A stretch of 64,000 nucleotides of DNA from Camarhynchus parvulus (GCF_901933205.1 NC_044590.1:14721501-14785500); one strand, 5' to 3'; positions 39,901-51,148 are shown, counted from the first letter of the stretch. Numbers and translations: made by a program. Notes: a model not told the origin generated them from the sequence alone.

Positions 39901-41377
39901 GAAAGGCTCTTTCCTTGAATCACACAGTCCCATTTGTTCGCCCACTGTGATTTAAAGCCAAATTTTGCAAGAACAGCTGCTTGATTTCTAAAACCAAAAG
40001 ACCACCAACTGTGCAACTTTATTCCTCAAATGCATCCATGGGTCTTTATCATAATTTCAGAGGGACTGGGCAAAGATTTTCTTGCAAAAGTACTGAGTGT
40101 AAGAGTAGTTTAATAGATCTGCATGCTATACGGTATTCAAGACTTTGTGGCATTTACACACTCTACAGCTGTCACTTTGTCTCCACAAATCTCAGAACAG
40201 GCATACAACGGAAAGACTAACAGAGCATCCAACCAGGACAGGTAGAAGAGCATCTTACCATGTCTCTCAGCCTCTGGAGTTACACGATTCCCAGCTTTAT
40301 CCAAGCGTTGTTTAAACAGATTGTGCTCTACATCCAGCTGCTGCTCTCCTGCAACATCCATTGCATCAATGCTCAAATCTGAAACCAGTGCACAAGGAAA
40401 GTGATCTATAAGCATACATTTGTTATGGGCACACTGAGCCTCCTGAGCCCCTGCCAAGGACAAAAATTATCATCTCCATTCAGAAGTCTTACTCACAAGC
40501 ACAAGGCATATGTGGAAAAGTAACATCTAGATTGATCTTCAGTTTATCTCCCCTTGATTTATCAACGTATAATTCTGGATGAACCTGGGAACAAAGGAAA
40601 AACAGTCTCATTTTACTTGTAAGCAAATCAAAAGGCCCCTTTCCCTTGGTGCTGTGGCCCAGGAGCTGATTTTTAAGACAGAAGAGGTTTGCCAGACAGC
40701 TGAGCCACTGCCCTGCACAGCCCAGAGCATGCCATTTGCAATGGTGTTAAATAACTGGGGGACCTCTGAACGTGGGGAGGGAACAGGGCTTCAGCGCTTG
40801 CTTTCCCTTCTCGGCATGGCACGGCTGCTTGCAGGCGGCGTGACGTACCGCCGTCCCGACAGGACGCCACAGACGGGGGAGGGCAGCCCGCCCCCACCGC
40901 CGCGGCGACCGGACAGGGCACAGAAAAATAACGCGAACCGCAGGTCTATGCGGGGCGAAGCTGCTGCCTGGGAAGCCCAGGGGGGCGGCCCGGCGGGGGC
41001 AGGGGCAAGGGCGCTCCGGCCACCCTGAAGGGTTGCCCGCCGCGAGTCGGAGGCAGCAACGGGGGACTGGGGCCGTGTCCGCTCTGTCGGCGGTACTTAC
41101 CTCCTTGGTGAGGTAGTACTGCAGCTCCGAGAAGAAAAGCAGCACCATGATGAGCCCGCTAACTGCCGTCACTGCCGGGGAGACGAGAACCACCGTCAGC
41201 CCCGCCGCAACCCGACCGCCGCCGCCCCGAGTCTCTAAGGAGCGCCGGCCCGCCAAGGTCCCCCGGCCACCCGCAGCGCCCTCGCTCACCCAGCGCTCCC
41301 CCGCATGTCTTAACCCGAAAATCTTCTAGGGTCTTCGGAAAAGCGTCGAACCGCTTCAGCCGCCACAGCGACTCCAT
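16388..41377 (-). CDS. ERGIC3: ERGIC3, ER-Golgi intermediate compartment protein 3, complete
   Basis: Thirteen coding exons (plus coordinates, 5' to 3' of gene): 41290-41377, 41101-41171, 40497-40584, 40259-40378, 38920-39013, 37600-37765, 35917-35974, 23341-23372, 22594-22690, 20879-20943, 19934-20070, 19042-19097, 16388-16467. All have GT-AG introns and matching phases, and the total of 1152 bp gives 383 residues, the length of human ERGIC3. Start ATG at 41377 ([20 protein letters not shown]), stop TAA 16388-16390. It cycles between ER and Golgi and acts in cargo transport; the family is related to yeast Erv46. Visible: a short cytosolic N-terminus, membrane segment about 31-52, lumenal domain with cysteine pairs CESC (142-145) and CCNTC (155-159) and the NMTH glycosylation site, second membrane segment about 342-367, tail KKIELGKTT. 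Intron 7 is 12.5 kb and intron 1 is 118 bp. No damage seen. Confidence 0.97.
17435..18045 (-). mobile_element. CR1 LINE 3' fragment (minus)
   Basis: Starts with the reverse complement of the CR1 3' end (GGTCGGAAAAGATCTCTAAGG, then AGAGTCCAATTGC) and continues through CR1 3' UTR/ORF2-end sequence such as CAGGCTGAGCACCCCCA and GGGTCCAGAACTGAACCCAG. 5'-truncated, as most avian CR1 copies are. Lies in ERGIC3 intron 12 in the same orientation as the gene. Confidence 0.85.
24192..24624 (-). mobile_element. Solo LTR in ERGIC3 intron 7 (minus)
   Basis: On the minus strand it starts TGTTGGAATCC and ends GAGCCATGCA, with an AATAAA near plus 24250 and a run of about 11 A. Flanks TCTTCAC and TCTTCCC resemble an imperfect target duplication, but the left edge is uncertain; the repeat may extend to about 24100. 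Confidence 0.5.
25501..25689 (+). CDS. Unidentified open exon in a GC-rich patch, antisense in ERGIC3 intron 7
   Basis: A CpG-rich patch (about 25305-25570, including CGCGTGCGCGC) holds an ATG at 25501 in good context (GGGGCCATGG). The frame runs 63 codons to a good splice donor (GAG then GTGAGC at 25690) and hits a stop just past it. The segment [18 protein letters not shown] closely resembles the N-terminal start of TNIK/MINK1/MAP4K4 kinases, and the Thr-Tyr ten residues on also aligns, but the glycine-rich ATP loop is absent and the rest does not match. It could be a diverged retrocopy, a pseudogene exon or a lineage-specific first exon. Decayed reading frames continue to about 26160 without a recognisable product. 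I cannot assign a function. Confidence 0.3.
26943..27040. repeat. GAAA/GCAA microsatellite
   Basis: About 100 bp of purine-rich tetranucleotide repeat, GAAA grading into AAGCAAGA units, in ERGIC3 intron 7. The open frames on both strands are repeat artefacts. Confidence 0.9.
27258..27325 (+). mobile_element. CR1 3'-end fragment (plus)
   Basis: Contains the CR1 tail pattern: GATCCTTGTGGGTCCCTTC, then TATTCTATGATTCCAT. Only the last 70 bases or so are present. Confidence 0.7.
34600..35488 (+). mobile_element. CR1 LINE, 3' part of ORF2 and 3' end (plus)
   Basis: Sequence typical of the CR1 reverse-transcriptase end (GATGTGCTTAAGGGGCAGAA, CTGCACCTGGGTCAGGGCAA) followed by the 3' UTR (CCAGGCTGGACTGGGTTCTT, TCTAGTGGAAGGTGTCC) and the tail AACCATTCCATGATTCTGT. 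Indels break ORF2. About 890 bp survive, in ERGIC3 intron 7 close to exon 7, antisense to the gene. Confidence 0.88.
36620..36930 (+). mobile_element. Candidate retrocopy ending in a 29-A tail
   Basis: An uninterrupted run of about 29 A (36902-36930) lies about 40 bp after an AATAAA (near 36862), the arrangement expected of a reverse-transcribed polyadenylated RNA. The upstream 300 bp has no recognised source gene and its left edge is not known. It could instead be a chance A-tract; no target duplication was found. Confidence 0.35.
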
Positions 41378-41640
41378 GACGCCGCGGAGCCCGGAACGGA
41401 ACCTTTCTTCCGGCGCCGGCCTCGCCCCCGTTCCCGGGCCCGCCCCCAGCGGGGAGCCGTTCTCTGTAGCCGGCTGAGATTCCGAGGCCCGGCTGACATT
41501 CCGAGGCCCGGCTGACATTCCGAGTCCCGTCTGTGGCCTCAAGCTGCCGGAGGGCTGGAGTAGGGCACTGACAGCTTTTCGAGAGCAGTCGAGCTGTCCC
41601 CTGGGCCCGCTGTGGCGGCAACAGTGCGGGAAGAAAAGCG
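40790..41640 (-). promoter_or_regulatory. CpG island / ERGIC3 promoter region
   Basis: A GC- and CpG-rich block covering ERGIC3 exons 1 and 2, intron 1 and upstream sequence, in contrast to AT-rich introns. No TATA box is seen near the start, as usual for housekeeping CpG-island promoters. Upstream at about 41475-41530 a 20-25 bp unit (CCGAGGCCCGGCTGACATT) repeats three times. Long open frames here on both strands are due to GC content. Confidence 0.75.
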
Positions 41641-41689
41641 TCTCGGCAGAGTACCGAATCATGATTTTAAAGGGTTAAAATTTTAGCTG

Positions 41690-42480
41690 AGGGTTAGAAC
41701 CAATTCATATTGAAGTTAGATACACCAATAATAGGTTAATGATTATTAGATGCTTAAGCTAAAGCTAATTGTTATATTATGAGCTCATTTGTAGCAAGAA
41801 GTGGAGCAAGTGAACCATTATAGGAACATATTGAAACCAGTAGAACAATGTCCAGCACCAGGACTCTTATGTCAATCCATCACGAAGCAGAGGGCCCTGG
41901 ATCATGCCAGAGGGTTACAGAGACCTGACAAAGACCTTCCTGACTTCATCCCTGGGACCACTGACCCAATTCAAGAGAAGAATTGTGCACGCATGAAAGA
42001 CTAATAACCTCATTTTAATACAAAACAGAGATGGGAAGTGCTGGGGTTATGCATATGTATTATTTTGGGAAATAAATAGAAGGCAAAGTACGTTGTATCA
42101 CTGGCCAGGGGCTATGTACAAATCACGAACATGACGGAACTGCTAGGAACATGTCTTGAGCTGTATTATTTTCCAGCATCTGTCTCATTACGTGATTATG
42201 ACAATGGGAAGATGCCATCAGCTCCCATCCCAGGCAGCAGACCAAGAATTTAATGTTACAACTTACTTTCTAAGTTTTTTGACCAATCACACGAAGTAAA
42301 AGCATACTGACAATAGTTCCATCCAACCACTATAAGCAGATGAAACACTGGTTAAAACAATGCTTACTTATTTCAAATACAATACCTGCTAGTAAGCCTT
42401 AAAACACAATAGACAGATCTCCATTATTAAGCTTGGAACTTCCTAACATATGGCTAGATATACTTTTCTGCAGCTTAGGG
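41690..42480. mobile_element. Probable ERV-derived sequence
   Basis: AT-rich DNA whose style (CCAATCACACGAAG box near 42285, AATAAATAG near 42070, repeated short runs) suggests degraded ERV internal or LTR sequence. I could not define TG...CA ends or target duplications, so family and boundaries are unresolved. Confidence 0.35.
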
Positions 42481-45200
42481 AGTTATTCTAGACAAACGTT
42501 AATAAGAGACAAATGTTCTATTTGTCCTCACTTTTCTACATCTTAGATAATTTTTCTGCTGACCAATCTTATGGTTACTGCTTAGCTCGAATCACAGTTC
42601 TGCTGTCACTGAGGCCTGCCTTTTGCGACTTTCCCAAAACCCTCTGATTTTATGGATTCACACGCTTACTGCCCCACTGTCTGCAAGTGTGACTGGCAAC
42701 AAAGGAAAGCCATTTTCCATGGCAAAAAAAAGTCATTTCACCAGGGCCTGGGTATCAGATGAAAGGTGTCGTTTGGGGCTCTAAGGACTTGCAGGGTGAT
42801 AGTTGCTGGCAGCTTTACTTTTGGAGAAATCCAGGAATGTTTGCCAACATCTAGCAGGGCACTGACCTGTTGCCCAGGGCGAGTGGCCACAAATGGAACC
42901 CATTTTCCATGGGAAAAAGAAGTCCTTTCCTCTCGGTCTGGGTATCAGTTGAAAGGTTGCCTTGGGGCTCTAAATCCTTGCAGGGTCCTAGTTGCTGGCA
43001 GCTTTAGTTATAGAGAAATCCAAAAAAGCTTGCCAATTTCGTGCTTTGCACCACCCTGTTGAACAGGGCCAGCAGCCACAAAAAAGAGGCGTTTTTCCAT
43101 GGAAAAAAGAAGTTCTTTCCTCTTGGTCTGGGTATCAGGTGAAAGGTGACGTTTGGGGCTCTACGGACTTGCAGGGTCCTAGTTGCTGGCAGCTTTAGTT
43201 ATAGAGAAATCCAAAAAAGTTTGCCAATTTTGAGCTTGGCACTGCCCTGTTGGCCTGGGTGAGCGACTGCAAAAAAGAAGTATTTTTCCATGGAAAAAAG
43301 AAGTCCTTTCCCCAGGCTCTGGGAATCAGTTGAAATGTGGCCTTTGAGGCTCTAAAACCGTGCAGGGTCCTAGTTGCTAGAAGCTTTAGTTTTGGAGACA
43401 TCCAGCAAAGTTTGCAGATTTCTAACCAGGCACCGGCCTGTCAGTCAGAGCAAGTGGCTTCAAACGGAACCCATTTTCCATGGAAAAAATAAGTCCTTTC
43501 CACTGGGTCTGGGTATCAGATGAAAGGTGGTCTTGGGGGCTCTATGGACTTGCAGGGTCCTCGTTGCTGACAGCTTTAGTTATAGAGAAATCCAGCAAAG
43601 TTTGCCCATTTCAAACCTGACGCCACCCTGTCGGTCAGAGCGAATGGCCTCAAATGGAGGCCATTTTCCATGTGGAAAAGAAGTCCTTTCCCCAGGGTCT
43701 GGGAATCAATTGAAAGGTGATGTTTGGTGCTCTAAAACCTTGCAGGGTCCTGTTTGCTGGCAGCTTTAGTTTTGGAGAAATCCAGCAAAGTTTGCCAATT
43801 TCTAACCTGGCGCTGCCCTGTTGAGCAGGACGAATGGCCTCAAATGGAAGCCATTTTCCATGTGGGAAAGAAGTCCCTTTTTTTGGCGTCTGGGTATCAG
43901 TTGAGGGGTGATTTTTGGGGCTCTATAGCCTTGCAGGGTCTTAGTTGCTGGCAGCTTTAGTTTTGGAAAAATCCAGCAAAGTTAGCCCATTTCTAAACTG
44001 GTGCCGTTTTGTCGGCCAGAGCGAGAGGCCTCAGAGGCCATTTCCCATAGGAAATAGAAGTCCTCTCCCCTGAGTCTGGGTATCAGACGAATAGTTGCCT
44101 TGGGGCTCTAAAGCCTTGCAGGGTCCTAGTTGCTGGCAGCTTTAGTTATAGAGAAATCCAAAAAAGTTTGCCAATTTCGCACTTTGCACCACCCTGTTGA
44201 ACAGGGCCAGCGGCCACAAATGAAGGTATTTTTCTGTGGGAAAAAGAAGTCATTTCCCCAAGCTCTGGGAATCAGTTGAAAGGTGGCCTTTTGGGCTCTA
44301 AGGACTTGCAGGGTCCCAATTGCTGGCAGCTTTAGTTTTGGAGAAATCCAGCAAAGTTTGCCAATTTCTAACCTGGCGCTGCCCTGTCGGTCAGAGTGAG
44401 TGGCCTCAAATGGAGATCATTTTTCCGTGTGGAAAAGAAGTCGTCTCCCCAGGGTCTGGGTATTAGTTGAAAGGTGGCATTTGGTGCTCTAAAACCTTGC
44501 AGGGTCCTAGTTGCTGGCAGCTTTAGTTATAGAGAAATCTAACAAAGTTTGCCAATTTCTAACCTGTCACTGCCCTGTTGGCCAGGACGAGTGACCTCAA
44601 CCGGAGCCCATTTTCCATGGAAAAAGAAGTCCTTTCCTCTCGGTCTGGGTATCAGATGAAAGGTGACGTTTGGGGCTCTACGGACTTGCAGGGTCCTAGT
44701 TGCTGGCAGCTTTAGTTATAGAGAAATCCAAAAAAGTTTGCCAATTTTGAGCTTGGCACTGCCCTGTTGGCCCAGGTGAGCGGCCCACAAAAAGAGGCAT
44801 TTTTCCGTGGAAAAAGAAGTCCTTTTCCCTGGCTCTGGGTATCGGATGAAAGGTGGTCTTTGGGGCTCTAAGGACTTGCAGGTTCCTAGTTGCTGGCAGC
44901 TTTAGTTTTGGAAAAATCCAACAAAGTTTGCAAATTTCGCGCTTTGCACTGCCCTGTCGGACAAGGCGAGTGGCCGCAAACAGAGGCATTTTCCATGGAA
45001 AAAAGAAGTCCTTTCCTCAGGGTCTGGGTATCTGTTGAAAGGTGGCCTTTGGGGCTCTAAGGACTTGCACTTTCTTATTTGTTGGCAGCTTTAGTTTTGG
45101 AGACATCTAGCAAAGTTTGCCAATTTCGCACTTGGTGCTGCCCTGTCGGACTGGATGAGTTGCAGCAAACAGAGGCATTTTTCCATGGGACAAAGAAGTC

Positions 45201-45784
45201 TATTGGAATAAAATCCCAATATTACCAGGTGGAACGTGCCTGGGCTTGTCTGGCCCTCGCTGCATGACCAAAGGCGGCAGCCGTGGTGTTTCACCCCAGA
45301 GACACCTTTGGTTAGTTTTATGCTGCAGCTAGGCTCTTGGAACAAGTCCAGGCAATAGAACTCAGGCTCGACCTCTGATGAAGAAGCTTTAAGCGAGGCA
45401 AAGAGGAAAAGGAGACGGATCCGGCTAGGGGGTCATAATCCAGAGTTTATTCCTGGGCACGCAGGCCTCTGAATGTTGCGACAACTCCAACCGAATCCGA
45501 CCGCATGGTCCTGTGTCTTTTTAAGCTCAGGGAAAGGGGGAGGGGAAGGGGTAGGTGAGCTACCAACCAGGTAGGAGGGGGGGAAGCTCAGGAGACAAAT
45601 GATACTTGGATGACCCAATCGTCCCCAGGGCTGAGAGGCATCTTTTGAACTTCACCTATCAGACTACGGCCTTGCTGACCTTCTGAGATTGATGGACAGC
45701 TCTCAGCAGGAGGCAGGGAGAGGGGAAGAGGGAAGTGGGAGGAAGTGGGAAAGCCAAGACAGGACATTGCTTCACACTGTAACA
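45201..45784 (-). mobile_element. Solo LTR, family B copy 1, in the satellite
   Basis: 584 bp; minus strand begins TGTTACAGTGTGAAGC and ends ATTCCAATA. On the minus strand a TATA-like CTTAAAAAGACA near 45522 precedes AATAAA near 45445. It interrupts a monomer between GAAGTC and its continuation; AGTC is repeated on both sides as a short or decayed duplication. About 90 percent like the copy at 48766-49358, judged by eye. Confidence 0.85.
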
Positions 45785-46146
45785 TCAGTCCTTTCCTCAG
45801 GGTCTGGATATCAGCTTAAAGGTGACTTTTAGGGCTCTAAAACCTTTCAGGGTCCTAGTTGCTGGCAGCTTTAGCTTTGGAGAAATCCAACAAGGTTTGT
45901 CCATTTCCACCATGGCACCACTCTGTTGAGCATGACGAGTAGCCTCAAACAGAGGCCATTTTCCACATTGAAAAGAAGTCCTTTCCTCAGGGTCTGGGTA
46001 TCAGATGAAATGTGGCCTTTTGGGCTCTAAGGACTTGTAGGGTCCTAATTGCTGGCAGCTTTAGTTTTGTAGAAACCCAGCAGAGTTTGCCAATTTGTAA
46101 CCTGGCGCAAACAGAGGCCATTTTCCATGGGAAAAAGAAGTCCTTT

Positions 46147-46692
46147 TGTGGGAGAAGGGGACAGGGAAGATAGGGTGGGAGCGCCCTGGGCCGACTCTAA
46201 CATCAGTCACCTCTAGCCCACTCCTTCCCTTCTGGTAAATTCCCCGTTCCCCACTCCCTTATTGGACCTCGCCCCAAGACCACCCTCTCCCCACATTCCT
46301 ATAGGTGTACCTCCGACCACTCCACCTTGTCTCCTCCTCTGAGTCCTTTCCCCACTGGTTAAATGGTACCCCAACCCCACCTACCTTCTCCCCTTTATAA
46401 ACCCCAGTCCCACCCCGGTTCGGGGCTCGAGCTTACCCCGACACCGGCTCCCTTCAACTGTGGTTGCACCCCTGCTTTCCTTCCCTCCTTCAAGCCTCGG
46501 ACCTTCCGCTAATAAACCCAGTTGGATTTGCACCGGTGCCTCGAGTCCTCCTTCCCTCTGGTCGTGACGTCTGATATATATCTGGGACTGTGCGCGTGTG
46601 GAAGAAGTGTAACCGCTCCAATGGGACCCGTGAAGGAGTGATCTGCCCACACCCACACAGAACATTCCCTTGTGAGGAGAACCCACCCAGCA
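46147..46692 (+). mobile_element. Solo LTR in the satellite, perfect 6-bp duplication
   Basis: 546 bp from TGTGGGAG to CCAGCA, flanked by perfect TCCTTT copies (46141-46146 and 46693-46698). Removing it restores the monomer word GAAGTCCTTTCCCCAGGGTC. Pyrimidine-rich U3, a TATA-like TTTATAAA near 46394, AATAAA near 46511, then U5. Confidence 0.92.
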
Positions 46693-48690
46693 TCCTTTCC
46701 CCAGGGTCTGGATATCAGATGAAAGGTGGTCTTTGGGGCTCTAAGAACTTGCAGAATCCTAGTTGCTGGGAGCTTTACTTTTCGAGAAATCCAGCAAAGT
46801 TTTCCAATTTCAAGCAGCAAACAGAGGCCATTTTCCGTGAAAAAAAGGAGTCATTTCCCCAGGCTCTGGGTATCAGTTGAAAGGTGACTTTTGGGGCTCT
46901 AAGGGCTTGCAGGGTCCTAGTTGCTGGCAGCTTTAGTTTTGGAGAAATACAATGAAGTTTGCCAATTTCGAGCTCGGCACCACCGTGTCGGACAGGGCAA
47001 GTGGCCATTGCAAACAGATGCATTTTTCCGTGGGAAAAAGAGGTAATTTCCTCAGAGTTTGGGTATCAGATGAAAGGTGGCCATTGGGGCTTTAAGGACT
47101 TGCAGCATCCTAGTTGTTGGCAGCTTTAGTTTTGGAGAAATCCAGCAAAGTTTTCCAATTTCGAGCATGGCACCGCCCTGTCAGGCCTGTTGCAGGAAGT
47201 GGAGCCCTCTTTCCGTAGGAATAAGATGTCATTTACGACCATCTGGGTATCAGGTGAAAGGTGGCCGCTGAGGCTCTGCAGCCTTGCAGGGTCCTAGCTG
47301 CTGTCAGCTTTAGTTTTGGAGAAATCCAGCAAAGTTTGCCCATTTCTAAACTGGTGCCGCCTTGTCACCCAGGACGAATGGCCTCAAATGGAAGCCATTT
47401 TCCGTGCGTAAAAGATGTCCTTCCCTCAGGGTCTGGGTATCAGTTGAAAGGTGACTTTTGGGGCTCTATAGCCTTGCAGGGTCCTAGTTGCTGGCAGCAT
47501 TAGTTTTGGAGAAATACAATGAAGTTTGCCAATTTCTAACCTGGCACCACCCTCTCGGCCAGAGAGAGAGGCCTCAAATGGAGGCCATTTTCCGTGTGGA
47601 AAAAGACTCCTTTCCTCCGGGTCTGAGTATCAGTTGAAAGGTGGCATTTGGTGCTCTAACACCTTGCACCGTCCTGGTTGTTGGCAGCTTTAGTTTTGGA
47701 GAAATCCAGCAAAGTTTTCCAATTTTGAGCTTGGCACTGCCCTGTCGGGTGGGGCCTGTGGCAGCAAACGGAGCCCACTTTCCATAGGAATAAGAAATCA
47801 TTTACCACCGTCTGGGTATCAGATGAAAGGTTGCCTCTGAGGCTCTGAGGACTTGCAGGGTCCTAGTTGCTAGCAGCTTTTTTTTTGGAGAAATCCAGCA
47901 ATGTATGCCCATTTCTATCCTGTCGCTGCCCTGTCAGTCAGGGCGAGTGGCTGCAAACGGAGGCCTGGGAAAAAGAAGTCCTTTCCCCAGGGTCTGGGTT
48001 TCAGTCGAAAGGTGACCTTTGGTGCTCTAAGGACTTGCAGGGTCCTAGTTGCTGGCAGCTTTAGTTTTGGAGAAATATGGCAAAGTTTGCCAGTTTCTAA
48101 ACTAGCGCTGTCCTGTCGGTCAGGACGAGATGCTGCAAACTGAGCCCATTTTCCAGGGGAAAAAGAAGTTCTTTCCTCAGGGTCTGGTATCAGTTGAAAT
48201 GTGATGTTTGGAGCTGTATGGACTTGCAGTGTCCTAGTTGCTGACAGCTTTAGTTTTAGAGAAATCCAACAAAGTTTGCCCATTCCTAGCTTGGCACTGC
48301 CATGTCGGGATGGGCGTATGGCCACAAAACGGAGTCCATTTTCCTTTGGAAAAAGAAGTAATTTCCACAGGTTTGGGGATCAGTAGAAATGTGACGTTTG
48401 GGGCTCTAAAGACTTGCAGGGTCCTAATTGCTTGCAGCTTTAATTTTGGAGAAAACCAGTAAGGTTTTCTTATTTCAAGCTTGGCACCTGCCTGTCAGCC
48501 AGGGCACGATGCCCAAAACAGAGACTGTTTTCCATGGGAAAAATAAGTAATTTCCCCAGGGTCTGAGTATCAGATGAAAGGTGACTCTTGGGGTTGTATA
48601 CATTTGCAGGGTCCTAGTTGCTGGCATCTTTAGTTTTGTAGAAATCCAGTAAAGTTTGCCAATTTTGAGAATGCACCACCCTCTCGGATA

Positions 48691-49440
48691 TGCATCTTTA
48701 TAGAATGACCACAGCAAATGTGTGAAAGGAATTAGGGAGAGAAAAATAATAGAAAAGAAGGGGAGTATGGAATAATATCCCAATATTACCGGGTGGAACA
48801 TGCCTGGGCTCATCTGGCCCTTGCTGCTTGACCAAAGGCGGCAGCTGTGGTGTTTCACCTCTGAGAAACCTTTGGCTAGCTGGAAATTGCAGCTGGCACT
48901 TGGAACAAGTCCAGGCAGCAGGAACTCAGGCTTTACCTCTGATGAAGAATCTTTAGGCGAGGCTAAGAGGAAAAGGAGACGGATTCTGCGGAGGGTTTAA
49001 TCCAGAGTTTTATTCCAGGGTCACTGATCTCTGAATCTTGGTAACAGCTCCACAGAATACGGCTGCATGGTCTCAGTGTCCTTTTAAACCTGGGGACAGG
49101 GGGAGGGAAGGGGTAGGTATGCCACCAACCAGGTAGGAGGGGGGAAGTCCCAGGGGACAATGACACCTAGACAGGCCAATTGTCCCCAGGGCTCAGAGGC
49201 ATCTTTTGAACTTTGCCTATCAGAAGATGGCCTTGCTGGCCTACTGAGATTGATGGACAGCTCTCCGCAGGAGGCAGGGAGAGGGGAAGGGAGAAGGTAT
49301 TGCCACACCTGTGAGGGACTGGGATAGGTAAAACAGGAAATTGCTTCACACTGCAACAGGGGAGAATGAGAGAGGGAGCATAGCTACCAAGTGTGGAGAG
49401 ACGTAGTCTTCGTTGTCCAGCCAAGAGAGTTTGCCTAGTC
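48691..49440. repeat. Dispersed repeat shared with 62845-62932, split by an LTR
   Basis: Bases 48691-48765 (CATCTTTATAGAATGACCAC ... GAATTAGGGAGAG) match 62845-62932. After removal of the LTR at 48766-49358 the match goes on for about 20 bases (GGGGAGAATGAGAGAGG) before the copies diverge. At 62845 it precedes an LTR, so it may be the 3' internal end of that retrovirus. The right boundary here is uncertain. Confidence 0.6.
48766..49358 (-). mobile_element. Solo LTR, family B copy 2, perfect 6-bp duplication
   Basis: 593 bp flanked by GGGGAG (48760-48765 and 49359-49364). Minus strand begins TGTTGCAGTGTGAAGC and ends ATTCCATA, so the 3' terminus is TA and not the usual CA, as in copy 1. Minus-strand AATAAAAC lies near 49008. 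Same family and orientation as 45201-45784. Confidence 0.9.
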
Positions 49441-51148
49441 ATGTTGGCAAGATCTCAAAGTCTGAGTTAAGGTTCTATTATCGTCCATTGCTGAGGGGGA
49501 AAACAGATCATGAAATGGCTACGGGGGAACAGATACAATCAAGAAGTCTATTGAAATTGCTGAGGGGGAAAAAGGTATTGAAGACGGCTACACACAGTTC
49601 ATGATCTCAGCAGGATAAGTCAGTATCAGCAGTGAGTGGGACCCATTGTTTCAGGACTGCTTTCTATGGGAAAGCACTCTAGGTGCAGTGAACACATCTG
49701 TAGGCAACACTTAGCAGGCATCCTGCTTCAGTCAGGCCAGCAGCCCTGCATCAGAATGACGGGGGTCTCTGTCTCAGTCCTGGCTAGGGGTCTTCAATCT
49801 CCATCCCTCACGGTGGGAGTGGACCAGATGAAGGATTTTCCATGATGGGGCTACCAAAGGTGCCTCAGCAAGTTCATCTGGCCAAGAAGTGGGAAAATTC
49901 CTGGCCTATTGTCGCCAAGCAGGTGCAAGCATATAGGCTGTGTCGCCCTTTGGCAGGCCCTGCTAGAAGCAGTCACTATAAACACAGCTGTGAACAATGA
50001 CTTGGAAGCTCAGAATTCTGCTCAGGATTTTTAGTGTTCATCCACCACCGGCAGGCGAGAATTCCCATCAGGGTCTTTAGGGTCCCAATGTCTGTCCTGG
50101 TCGTGAGGCATATGAGGGGAACTTCAGACCGTCTTTCACACGTATCAGAAAATCTATTGACTGAAAAGGCCAAAAAGAATGCATGACATGTAGAATTGAG
50201 GGGGGGAAAAAAACCAAGCTCAAAAGGTTAGAGCAATATCATTCTAGAGAATGCCATCTATCTAGGAAAAATACAAAAAACTTCTACTTTCAAAAGTGCC
50301 TACAAATCACCAGTTTGCATCTTTTTTTCTTTTTTTTTTTTGTTTTAAAGCTCTGGCACTTATCTGATTCCTTTTTGAGCTTGTTCAGCTCATTAATCTG
50401 GTAAAAAACAGCTAAATATAAACAGAAAAACCTACGGGGAACAGGATGCCACTTCAGCCATGTTGTAGGGAAGCATTAGGTTGGCCTTCTGTGTTGTAGA
50501 AATATGTCTGTCATCCATGAAAACCAATGTGTAGTGCTATCTTTTGAGCTTTCTCATTGCTACTGTGTTCCTGAATGATCAAGATGGTTTCAAAGCAAAC
50601 AACAGCCAGCCCTCTAAGCTACTCCCCAAACTATTGCAATGGAATAACTTGATCAGGTGAAGAGCTCGCTATGCAAAGCTGAAGATGATGTCAAGAATGC
50701 TTTGTGGTGGATGACCATTGTTTGGGATCACTTATCCCTTACCCTCCCATGTAGGTCTAGGAAAAACTGAAGTAGCCACAAGGCTTTTACAGCTGTTCTT
50801 GTCTTTTGGGATAGTAAGGACTTAGGGGAGTAAACAAAACTGTGGTGAGTTTTCCTATTAACTTGATGGCTGCTTCACTCGGAATGAACTGCTTTGCATT
50901 TCAGCTTCCCCGTCAGTAGAATGAGAAGAAGAATATCTTCCTTCCTGCCCAAAAGATGTTGAATTATGCCTGTGATGTCACGGACTTAAAAACGAAAACC
51001 ATTGTGATTGAAAGGAAGTACTGGCATGCCACAAGGTAACTGTAGTGAGCTGTGTTTCCTCCTCAGCTTCGCTGAGATAGTAGAATTTGAATGAGCAGCT
51101 CCAAAACTTTGTCTTAGCATAGTCTGGTGACATATGACAGTAGAACAG
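49441..51148. other. Unclassified DNA, no gene
   Basis: No coding or RNA gene recognised. Notable only for a T-rich run (50321-50342) and a repeated GCTGAGGGGGAAAA motif at 49490 and 49558. It may be retroviral internal DNA, but no gag, pol or env motif is readable. Confidence 0.35.

Larger units (their letters stand above)
42667..48690. repeat. ~190-bp satellite array, about 25 monomers
   Basis: A marker word (AGTTGCTGGCAGCTTTAG) recurs near 42801, 42990, 43181, 43372, 43562, 43752, 43943, 44128, 44319, 44509, 44698, 44888, 45078, 45857, 46047, 46761, 46919, 47112, 47295, 47485, 47674, 47865, 48047, 48235, 48425 and 48615. Spacing is 182-193 bp apart from one 158-bp unit and two LTR interruptions. 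All monomers run head to tail. Conserved blocks are TTTTCCATGG(G)AAAA (a 14-bp palindrome in several units), GGGTCTGGGTATCAG, GGGGCTCTAAGGACTTGCAGG and TTTTGGAGAAATCCAGCAAAG. The monomers differ at many positions, so the array is old or not being homogenised. The frames through it are not genes. Confidence 0.95.

Noticed and set aside
40579..41662. Several long frames on both strands of the CpG island
   Set aside because: Explained by high GC content around ERGIC3 exons 1-2; only the exon frames match a known protein.
42667..48690. Regular repeats as a CRISPR array
   Set aside because: Monomers of about 190 bp are contiguous, with no unique spacers, no Cas genes, and a eukaryotic context.
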